A DNA stretch of 6,172 nt from SAR324 cluster bacterium (GTDB lineage Bacteria > SAR324 > JACQKK01). Under the pieces are notes generated by a model that was not told where the DNA came from, did no database searches, and saw nothing but the letters and a program-made list of their open reading frames with translations. Location of the stretch: assembly GCA_022572825.1 (NCBI GenBank), contig JACZVE010000201.1, forward strand, positions 1 to 6,172, written 5' to 3'. Below, one piece after another: positions 1 to 5,619 of this stretch. Position 1 is the first letter of the stretch. The number at the start of each line of letters is the position of its first letter. The position numbers and the translations under genes were made by a program.

Positions 1-779
1 CCCCCACTTCCGGGACGGTGCTGGTCGGCGGCAAGGACGTGCGGGAAGATCCGATCGGCGTGCGGCTGCAGATCGGCTACCTGCCGGAAAACGCGCCCTC
101 CTATGCCGAGATGACCGTCACGGAATATCTGCGCTTCATCGCCGAGGTGCGGGGATTCAGAGGTGCGGAGCGGGATGGACGGGTGGAACGCGTCACCGAA
201 CTCACGGCCCTGGCCGACGTGCGGCACCAGATCATCGATACGCTGTCCAAAGGGTACAAGCAGCGGGTGTGCTTCGCGCAGTCCCTGGTACACGACCCGC
301 CCGTACTGATCATGGACGAGCCGACCGATGGGTTGGACCCCAACCAAAAACACGAGATGCGCCAGGTCATCAGGCAGATGGGCGAAGAGAAAACCATCAT
401 ACTTTCCACCCACATCCTGGAGGAAATGGAGGCCGTCTGTAATCGTGCCATCATCATCGCCCGCGGCAAGATCGTCGCGGACGGCACTCCAGATGAACTG
501 GCAGCCCGCTCCCGCTACCAAAACGCCGTGATACTGCGCACCCACACGGCCAGCGACGGTCTGGTGGAGCAACTTCGCGCCGTGGCCGGCGTCTCCGCCG
601 TCGAGCGCACGCCCGCCATCAGTGGAGGGGCCACCACCTTCTCGATATTTCCGGAAAACAACCAGGTAATCCTGCCCGAGGTGACCCGCTTTCTGGAGCA
701 AAACAAGATCGCATTCGAGGAGGTGTTCGTGGAACGGGGCCGGATCGACGAGGTGTTCCGCGAGGTGACCGCGGATTGA
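1..779 (+). CDS. ABC transporter ATP-binding protein, GldA-like (5' partial)
   Basis: Cytoplasmic ATPase subunit that should power the permease encoded just downstream. The reading frame is open to the left edge: codons 3-17 read PTSGT directly before the first possible start (GTG at 18), and PTSG normally follows the Walker A region by about 20 residues. The true start and Walker A therefore lie outside the window, and GTG 18 is not the start. Visible motifs, numbered from GTG 18: Q-loop region GYLPENAPSY (20-29) with Glu where many ABC proteins have Gln, signature LSKGYKQR (76-83), Walker B VLIMDEP (96-102) followed by the D-loop GLDP, and switch His in STHIL (H132). Residues from about 165 to 253 form the C-terminal extension usual in this ABC-2 subfamily. 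Roughly 50-60 residues appear to be missing compared with the usual length of about 310. GldA type is inferred from the Q-loop form and the neighbours; a NatA/NosF-like name would fit the domain equally well. Confidence 0.93.
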   Translation, partial: PTSGTVLVGGKDVREDPIGVRLQIGYLPENAPSYAEMTVTEYLRFIAEVRGFRGAERDGRVERVTELTALADVRHQIIDTLSKGYKQRVCFAQSLVHDPPVLIMDEPTDGLDPNQKHEMRQVIRQMGEEKTIILSTHILEEMEAVCNRAIIIARGKIVADGTPDELAARSRYQNAVILRTHTASDGLVEQLRAVAGVSAVERTPAISGGATTFSIFPENNQVILPEVTRFLEQNKIAFEEVFVERGRIDEVFREVTAD

Positions 780-815
780 ACCGCGCGGGCCGCGGCGAAA
801 CGGAGGCTGAACAAG

Positions 816-822
816 AGAGGAA
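816..822 (+). promoter_or_regulatory. Ribosome binding site of the permease gene
   Basis: AGAGGAA lies 9 nt before ATG 832. A second in-frame ATG at 841 (codon 4) would be 18 nt away, so the site favours the first ATG. Confidence 0.6.
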
Positions 823-831
823 CCAAGCGCG

Positions 832-1566
832 ATGCAGGCGATGATCCCGATTATCAAACGCGAACTGCTGAGCTACTTCCGGTCGCCGGTGGCTTACGTG
901 TTCATCATCATTTTTCTCATTTCCACCACGGGCACGACGTGGTACCTGGGCAACTTCTATCGGTCCAACGAGGCCAGCTTAGAGACATTCTTCTTCTTTC
1001 ATCCCTGGCTGTACCTGATCCTCATTCCCTCCCTCGGCATGCGCCTGTGGGCGGAGGACCGGCGCCAGGGCACCATTGAAATCCTGCTCACCCTGCCGGT
1101 CAGCGTTCTCACCGCCGTGCTGGCCAAGTTCCTCGCCGCGTGGTTGTTCATCGGCTTCGCGCTGCTGCTGACCTTCCCCATGGTGATCACCGTGTATTAT
1201 CTGGGCGAACCGGACGGCGGTGTAATGCTGGCGGGATACGTTGGCAGCTTGCTGATGGGTGGCGCCTACCTGGCGGTATCCTGTTTCACCTCCTCCCTGA
1301 CCAAAAATCAGATCATCAGCTTCATCACCAGCTTCATCATCTGCCTGGTGCTGGTGTTGCTGGGTTTCGGCGTGCTCACTCGCACGCTGACCGGCTGGTT
1401 CCCGGTGTGGCTGGCGGACCTCATCACCCAGTTCAGCTTCACGACGCACTTCAACGGCCTGCGCCGCGGGCAGATCGATTTTCGAGACGTGATGTATTTC
1501 ATTTCCATCATCATATTCATGCTGCTGGCCAACGTGGTGGTGCTGGAAAACAAGAAGGCATCCTGA
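832..1566 (+). CDS. ABC-2 type transporter permease, GldF-like
   Basis: Inner-membrane permease expected to form the channel of the ABC system with the upstream ATPase. The 244 residues carry about six hydrophobic segments (near 20-40, 55-72, 96-121, 130-153, 158-184 and 220-240). After the second segment comes the cytoplasmic stretch AEDRRQGTIEILLTLPVS (74-91), the conserved charged-then-TIE-LLTLP motif of ABC-2 permeases that contacts the ATPase. The N-terminus IKRELLSYFRSPVAYV (8-23) is also typical of the family, as is the compact single-domain length of about 240 residues. The gene follows the ATPase by 52 bp, and its stop (1564-1566) is 18 bp before the next start, so it is very probably co-transcribed with both. 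The GldF designation rests on the gene order with a GldG-type partner. The substrate cannot be read from the sequence. Confidence 0.93.
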   Translation: MQAMIPIIKRELLSYFRSPVAYVFIIIFLISTTGTTWYLGNFYRSNEASLETFFFFHPWLYLILIPSLGMRLWAEDRRQGTIEILLTLPVSVLTAVLAKFLAAWLFIGFALLLTFPMVITVYYLGEPDGGVMLAGYVGSLLMGGAYLAVSCFTSSLTKNQIISFITSFIICLVLVLLGFGVLTRTLTGWFPVWLADLITQFSFTTHFNGLRRGQIDFRDVMYFISIIIFMLLANVVVLENKKAS

Positions 1567-1584
1567 AGCGGAGAGTCCGGAGAG

Positions 1585-3489
1585 ATGGCAAGCGAAGGCA
1601 AGCAGAAATCCCCGCTGGTACCCGTCGCCGCATTCGCCCTGCTGGCCCTCGGCCTGGTGGCGGTCAACGTGCTGGCGGCCTATGTGCCGCTGCGGCTCGA
1701 CGTTACACAGGAGGGGCTCTACACGCTCTCCGAGGGTTCGCGGGAGATCGTCGGCAGCCTGGAAGAGCCCATGACGCTCAAGCTGTATTACTCCCAGAGC
1801 CTGGCGGACATACCCCCTGCGTTCAAGACTTACTCCACCAAGGTGATCGATCTGCTGCGCGAGTATGCGGCGAACGGAAGGGGCAAGGTGTCCGTGGAAA
1901 TCTACGATCCAAAACCGGACTCGGACGACGAGGAATGGGCCACGCGCTACGGACTTTCCGCCGCCCGGCTCCCCAACGGAAGCCGGATGTTTTTCGGCAT
2001 GGTGGCCCTCTCCGCGGAGCGGGAGGCGATCGTGCCCTTTTTCGATCCGCGCCGCGAGAAGTTCCTCGAATACGATATTTCGCAAAGCTTGTCGCGCATT
2101 CGGCACTCGCAACGGGAAAAGCTGGGCGTGCTCTCCTATCTGCCCATCGGCGGGTTCGGCGGGCCGATGATGGGCGGCCCCGGGGCAGGGCAGGATTGGG
2201 CGGTGATGCGAGAGCTGCAAAAATCCTATGAAGTGCAGATGCTCCTGCCGGACAAACTGGTCGAAATTGCAGATGACGTCGGGCTGGTGCTGGTGATTCA
2301 TCCCAAGATCGTCCCGGAGCGCATCTCCTACGCGCTGGACCAGTACCTGATGCGTGGCGGAAGGATGATCGTGTTCGTCGATCCCAACTCGCGCCTGGAC
2401 CCTGGGGCGCAAAACCGGTTCGGCGCGCCGAGCAACAGCAATCTGAAAACGTTGTTCAAGGCCTGGGGCATCAAGTACCAGAGCCTGATGGTCGTGGGCG
2501 ACCACGAGCTGGCCACGCGCGTCAACACGCCCCGCTTCGGCGTGGTCGATTACCCGATCTGGCTAACGCTCAATCCCAAGTACCTGGATCAAGAGCACGT
2601 GATCACCAGCGAGCTGGAGGAATTGACTTTCATCGACGCCGGAGCGTTCGAAACAGCGGAGGATTTCGCCTACACCTTCACGCCGTTGATCACGTCCTCT
2701 GCCCGTTCCGCCCTGGTGGATTTCACCACCGTGCGCATGGCAAACCCGGTGACCATCGCCAAGATGGTCCAGCCGGACGGCAAAACCCGTGTGCTGGCAG
2801 CGCTGATGTCCGGCAGGTTCGAGTCCGCCTTTCCGGGCGGCCCGCCCCCGCCCCCGAAGCTGAACAACGGCGAGACCAAGGACAAGGAGAAGCCGCCGGA
2901 GCGCAAGCACCCGCATCTTGCCCAAGCAAAAGAGGACACGACTGTGGTGCTGGTGGCGGACTCGGATTTCATGGGCGACCAGTTCTCGATTCAGCAGGTG
3001 AGCTTCTTCGGCACCGTGGTCACGCAGCCCATTAACGACAACCTGAATTTCGTGCTCAATGCCGTAGAGTTCATGATGGGCGGACAAGCCCTCATTCATA
3101 TCCGCTCCCGTGGCAGGTTTTCCCGCCCCTTCACCCGCGTGGCGAATCTGCACGTGGCCGCGGCCGATCAGTATCTCACCGAAGAGCAGCGGCTATCGGA
3201 TCAACTGGAGGAAGTCAAGCGCAAGCTGGATCAAATAGAGCGGGAAAAGCCCAAGGGGCAGGAGCCGATGCTTTCCGCGGCGCAGCTGGAGGCCGTCAAG
3301 CAGTATCGGCTGGAGGAACAGCGCACCCGCAAGGCCCTGCGGGATGTGCGCAAGGTATTGCGGCAGGACGTCGAGGCCCTGGGCAACACCCTGCTGGTGA
3401 TCAACCTGTTGGCGATGCCAATCCTCGTCGCTCTGGCCGGCTTTGTGATCATTTTCCTCAGAACCCGCCGCAGTGGAGGTCGACGATGA
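1585..3489 (+). CDS. GldG-type ABC transporter auxiliary protein
   Basis: Large membrane-anchored accessory protein of the ABC system, 634 residues. An N-terminal membrane segment (about 11-33) is followed by the family hallmark LDVTQEGLYTLSEGSREIV (38-56). A long extracytoplasmic region follows, matching the ABC_transp_aux (GldG/IFT52-like) type: a first alpha/beta part (about 60-175), a Gly-rich loop (189-203) and a second part containing GLVLVIHP and GGRMIVFVDP (about 258-267). Next come a linker with five prolines and many charges (417-447), the segment VVLVADSDFMGDQF (454-467), a charged helical stretch that may be a coiled coil (about 528-598) and a C-terminal membrane segment (601-625) ending in an Arg-rich tail. 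Both ends should be cytoplasmic and the bulk periplasmic. ATG 1585 is supported by GGAGAG at 1570-1575, 9 nt upstream. The stop overlaps the next start (ATGA). No catalytic residues are recognised; a scaffold or substrate-binding role is inferred. Confidence 0.9.
   Translation: MASEGKQKSPLVPVAAFALLALGLVAVNVLAAYVPLRLDVTQEGLYTLSEGSREIVGSLEEPMTLKLYYSQSLADIPPAFKTYSTKVIDLLREYAANGRGKVSVEIYDPKPDSDDEEWATRYGLSAARLPNGSRMFFGMVALSAEREAIVPFFDPRREKFLEYDISQSLSRIRHSQREKLGVLSYLPIGGFGGPMMGGPGAGQDWAVMRELQKSYEVQMLLPDKLVEIADDVGLVLVIHPKIVPERISYALDQYLMRGGRMIVFVDPNSRLDPGAQNRFGAPSNSNLKTLFKAWGIKYQSLMVVGDHELATRVNTPRFGVVDYPIWLTLNPKYLDQEHVITSELEELTFIDAGAFETAEDFAYTFTPLITSSARSALVDFTTVRMANPVTIAKMVQPDGKTRVLAALMSGRFESAFPGGPPPPPKLNNGETKDKEKPPERKHPHLAQAKEDTTVVLVADSDFMGDQFSIQQVSFFGTVVTQPINDNLNFVLNAVEFMMGGQALIHIRSRGRFSRPFTRVANLHVAAADQYLTEEQRLSDQLEEVKRKLDQIEREKPKGQEPMLSAAQLEAVKQYRLEEQRTRKALRDVRKVLRQDVEALGNTLLVINLLAMPILVALAGFVIIFLRTRRSGGRR
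3475..3480 (+). promoter_or_regulatory. Ribosome binding site of the DUF4340 gene
   Basis: GGAGGT, a near-consensus Shine-Dalgarno sequence inside the end of the GldG-type gene, 5 nt before ATG 3486. It fixes the start at the ATGA overlap and suggests translational coupling. Confidence 0.75.
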
Positions 3490-4547
3490 AACTGAAGGCG
3501 CTCGCACTGGGCAGCGGCATTTTGATCGTGCTGGCGGTCGCCGCGTTCGCCGTGAACCGCTGGATGTACGCGCCGCCCAGCGCGGGCCGGATCGGCCAGC
3601 CCCTCCTGCCCGATCTCGACCTGTCCGAGACGAGCCAGATCCGCATCGAATCCAACGAGCATGAGGTGACCCTCAACAGCGAGGACGGCACCAATTGGAC
3701 CGTCGCCGAGCAGCACGGATTCCCCGTCGACACCAAAAAGCTCAAGGGGCTGCTCTTCAAGCTGGCCAACGAGCGGGTGGCCCATCAGGTGACGGAAAAC
3801 CCGGACAAGCTGGCCGCCCTGGGCTTGCTGATGCCGGAGGAAAACGGCAATAAGCGGGAAAAAGACAAGACCGGCGTCCTGGTTTCCCTGCTCGACAAGC
3901 AGGGCCAGCCGATGTTCCGGCTGCTGATCGGCAACGACCGGAGCCAAGGCGCCGCATTCGGCGGCACCTACGTGCGCTTCCCGGAGCACTCGGCGGCCTA
4001 CCTGGTGAGCGATTCCATTCTCGCCGATTTCCGCCCGGAGGACTGGATCGACACCGTCGTATTCGATGTGGAAGCGGACAAAGTGCTCAAATCCATCCGC
4101 ATCAGCAAAAGCGGCAAGCGGCCCTTGCGGCTCGGCCGGGACAAGCCCGGCGACCCATGGCGAGTTGACGGCATCGACCCCGAACGTCTCAATCAACAGG
4201 AAGCCAAGAGCCTGGCCAATCAGATCGCCGGGCTCGACATCTTCAATGTCATGCCCGGGGACAGCGATCCCGCAAAGGTAGGCCGCAAAAAGACGGGCCG
4301 CTTGGAATTCGAATTTTTCGACAAACGCAAATTCTCCGTCGAGATCGGCGAGGAAGCGGCGCCGGACGATTACCGTTACCTGACCCTTCGCGCCGAGCTG
4401 GACCCTTCCGTGCAGGACGAGGATCTGCGCAGGCAGGTAGAGGCCTTCAACCGCCGCTACGACGGACGGCTGCTGGCGGTCTACGATTGGGACGGCGGGC
4501 GCATGCTGAGGGAGCGCAAGGATTTTCTGGCAAAAAAGAAGCCGTAA
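3486..4547 (+). CDS. DUF4340 domain-containing membrane-anchored protein
   Basis: A 353-residue protein with one N-terminal hydrophobic segment (about 5-24) after MKLK, consistent with an uncleaved anchor or signal sequence and a periplasmic body. The body fits the DUF4340 family, which is repeatedly found behind GldA/F/G-type genes. Two stretches of similar layout are visible: residues 52-97 (IRI, a strand, Trp71, then a helix containing LKGLLFKLANERV) and residues 204-255 (IRI, a strand, Trp225, then a helix containing AKSLANQIAGLDIFNV). This looks like an internal duplication of a beta-strand plus helix module. No cysteine lipobox or catalytic motif was seen. The start overlaps the preceding stop by 4 bp, so it is almost certainly translated together with the GldG-type protein. 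Its role is unknown; a periplasmic partner of the ABC complex is the simplest reading. Confidence 0.85.
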   Translation: MKLKALALGSGILIVLAVAAFAVNRWMYAPPSAGRIGQPLLPDLDLSETSQIRIESNEHEVTLNSEDGTNWTVAEQHGFPVDTKKLKGLLFKLANERVAHQVTENPDKLAALGLLMPEENGNKREKDKTGVLVSLLDKQGQPMFRLLIGNDRSQGAAFGGTYVRFPEHSAAYLVSDSILADFRPEDWIDTVVFDVEADKVLKSIRISKSGKRPLRLGRDKPGDPWRVDGIDPERLNQQEAKSLANQIAGLDIFNVMPGDSDPAKVGRKKTGRLEFEFFDKRKFSVEIGEEAAPDDYRYLTLRAELDPSVQDEDLRRQVEAFNRRYDGRLLAVYDWDGGRMLRERKDFLAKKKP

Positions 4548-4570
4548 TCCACAACCTATAGGTAACCCGG

Positions 4571-4930
4571 ATGGCCCACAACATTCCTATGGGGGCGTAT
4601 CTGAAGGACCTATCGCCTCTGGTCAATCAGCACACCATTCCCCATGCAATGCAGGTCTTCTCCCCGCTGGACCCGGAGATATGGGGCAAGGTGGTGGTGA
4701 GCGAGGGCGAGGTCAATCTCTTCCTGGCGGGCTCGGAAAAGCCCATTCGCTGCACGCGCGAGAGCCCGGGCATCATCCCCGCGGACGCGCCGTACCGCCT
4801 GGAAAGCGCGGGCAAGCCCGTGCGCTTTCAGATTCACTATTACCACGAGGCCAAGCTGGCCGATGCGGACGAGCTCTCCGCGCTGCTGGCGGCTGCTCCG
4901 GCCAGACGGCGGGGCGCACCGGAGGCATGA
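4571..4930 (+). CDS. DUF1971 (YeaR/TehB-N-like) cupin-type protein
   Basis: Small soluble protein of 119 residues whose core matches the DUF1971 pattern, a short beta-barrel family that includes E. coli YeaR and is often labelled tellurite-resistance related. Visible landmarks in order: SPLVNQHTIP (15-24), IWGKVVVSEGEVNLFL (37-52), SPGIIPADAPYRLE (65-78) and PVRFQIHYYHE (83-93). The tail after residue 93 is Ala/Arg-rich and probably flexible. In the members I recall (YeaR has PPEKWHN), the position of Tyr75 is a His; if that His binds metal or ligand, this copy may differ. The start at 4571 has only a weak AGGTAA (4560-4565) 5 nt upstream; ATG 4589 (codon 7) has no visible site. The gene lies 23 bp behind the DUF4340 gene on the same strand, so read-through from the operon is possible, but no functional link is evident. 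Its biochemical role is not established. Confidence 0.75.
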   Translation: MAHNIPMGAYLKDLSPLVNQHTIPHAMQVFSPLDPEIWGKVVVSEGEVNLFLAGSEKPIRCTRESPGIIPADAPYRLESAGKPVRFQIHYYHEAKLADADELSALLAAAPARRRGAPEA

Positions 4931-4945
4931 AGCGCCGCGATTGAG

Positions 4946-5416
4946 CTAGCCGGCCAAGTGGCGTTGCAAGCCAGGCCGATCCAGAATTTCCGCATTCCAG
5001 CGCCGGAACAGCTTGACGAGGCGCTCGGCAGAGAAATCCAGCTGCACCAGCGCCATCCCGCTGTCGAATCTCTCGCTGTAGTGGCGGATCAGCCCGCCTT
5101 CCAGTTCGAAGCAGCTCATTCCTTCCACCACCACGCGCTTGCCCTCGCAACCGGGTAGGGTGGACGTATAGCTGAATCTCCAGCAGGCGTATCCGCTCCG
5201 TCCGTCGCACACGGGCCTGTCGAAGTCCCAGAGAAAGTTGCGGGCGTCGGCGTAGAACCTATCCTCCAGCATGGTGCGGATGGCGGCACGGCCCGTAAAT
5301 GCGCCGTAGAAGGTGTCGTGATAGACCCCGTCCTCGCTGAACAGCGCAGCCAGACCGGCGCCGTCGCCGGCCTCCACGGCCGCGGTGAAATCTTTGAGCA
5401 CCGTCGCGAACTCCAT
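4946..5416 (-). CDS. SnoaL-like / NTF2-fold domain protein
   Basis: A 156-residue soluble protein with the layout of the SnoaL-like (NTF2-superfamily) alpha+beta cone fold: an N-terminal helix FATVLKDFTAAVEAGDGAGLA (3-23), the loop LFSEDGVYHDTFYGAFTGRAAI (25-46), then strands ending in VEGMSCFELEGGLIRHYSERFD (98-118). His33, Asp34, Glu99, Tyr113 and Asp118 could line the pocket. Members include polyketide cyclases, isomerases and many proteins of unknown role, so no reaction is assigned. The frame opens at a TTG at 5429-5431, but ATG 5414-5416 is preferred because GAGGG lies 8 nt ahead of it. The gene converges with the DUF1971 gene, with 15 bp between the stops and no clear terminator. It lies downstream of the dehydrogenase on the same strand but is separated from it by a probable terminator, so it may have its own promoter; none was recognised. 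Confidence 0.78.
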   Translation of the reverse strand: MEFATVLKDFTAAVEAGDGAGLAALFSEDGVYHDTFYGAFTGRAAIRTMLEDRFYADARNFLWDFDRPVCDGRSGYACWRFSYTSTLPGCEGKRVVVEGMSCFELEGGLIRHYSERFDSGMALVQLDFSAERLVKLFRRWNAEILDRPGLQRHLAG

Positions 5417-5424
5417 CTTGCATG

Positions 5425-5429
5425 CCCTC
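5425..5429 (-). promoter_or_regulatory. Ribosome binding site of the SnoaL-like gene
   Basis: On the minus strand GAGGG precedes ATG 5416 by 8 nt and overlaps the alternative TTG start at 5431-5429, which argues against that TTG being used. Confidence 0.55.
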
Positions 5430-5464
5430 AATATTTTCGTTCGTGAAGCCTCACCCCCCAGACC

Positions 5465-5487
5465 CCCTCTCCATTTTATGGAGAGGG
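5465..5487. repeat. Perfect inverted repeat (10-bp stem, 3-nt loop), REP-like
   Basis: CCCTCTCCAT pairs perfectly with ATGGAGAGGG around a TTT loop. It is preceded by a C-rich tract with CCTCACCCCCC (5449-5459). The combination of CCTCACCCC, CCCTCTCC and GGAGAGGG resembles dispersed palindromic elements I recall from many proteobacterial genomes. Neither strand has a T-run after the stem, so an intrinsic terminator is unlikely. Copy number in this genome cannot be seen from here. Confidence 0.65.
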
Positions 5488-5551
5488 CGAGCGGCCTGAA
5501 AGGAAATTCGGCGCTTTACCGAGCTAAGGCGATAGGCAGTAACGCGTATGC

Positions 5552-5592
5552 GGGGGAAAAAGCGCGCGACCCGCGAGCGCGCTGGCTCCCCC
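5552..5592 (-). terminator. mmsA: Probable rho-independent terminator of the dehydrogenase gene
   Basis: On the minus strand AGCGCGC (5583-5577) and GCGCGCT (5567-5561) form a 7-bp GC stem around a 9-nt loop, and the stem's last T continues into TTTT (5560-5557). It starts about 37 nt past the stop of the dehydrogenase gene. An outer GGGGGA/TCCCCC arm with a symmetric 3x3 internal loop extends the structure to 41 nt. The T-run is short and is followed by C residues, so efficiency is uncertain. Confidence 0.55.
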
Positions 5593-5619
5593 AATCCCCC
5601 TTTTCAACAGCCCTTAACG

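Larger units (their letters stand above)
5432..5619. other. Intergenic region with palindromes
   Basis: No credible gene is seen between the SnoaL-like gene and the dehydrogenase; the open frame crossing it on the plus strand runs antisense into both neighbours and resembles no known protein. It holds a perfect palindrome (5465-5487), a larger imperfect hairpin (5552-5592) and a C-rich stretch CCCCCAATCCCCCTTTTC (5588-5605). No convincing -35/-10 pair was found for the SnoaL-like gene. Confidence 0.7.

Noticed and set aside
18..20. GTG as the start of the ATPase gene
   Set aside because: The frame continues upstream with PTSGT, which belongs to the ABC domain after Walker A, so the gene is cut by the window edge.
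1140..2231. A 363-codon plus-strand open frame across the end of the permease gene and the start of the GldG-type gene
   Set aside because: It is a frame-shifted reading of two real genes; the Arg/Gly/Ala-rich product has no domain-like pattern.
979..2505. A 508-codon open frame on the minus strand opposite the permease and GldG-type genes
   Set aside because: It is antisense to two well-supported genes, its translation is His/Gln/Arg/Glu-rich low-complexity with no recognisable domain, and it is explained by high third-position GC.
3231..4196. A 321-codon minus-strand open frame opposite the GldG-type/DUF4340 junction
   Set aside because: It is antisense to genes with clear family patterns and tight operon spacing, and no ribosome site or domain supports it.
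4913..4936. Short inverted repeat GGCGC...GCGCC at the end of the DUF1971 gene as a terminator
   Set aside because: It has only a 5-bp stem, a long loop and no T-run; such pairs are expected by chance in GC-rich DNA.
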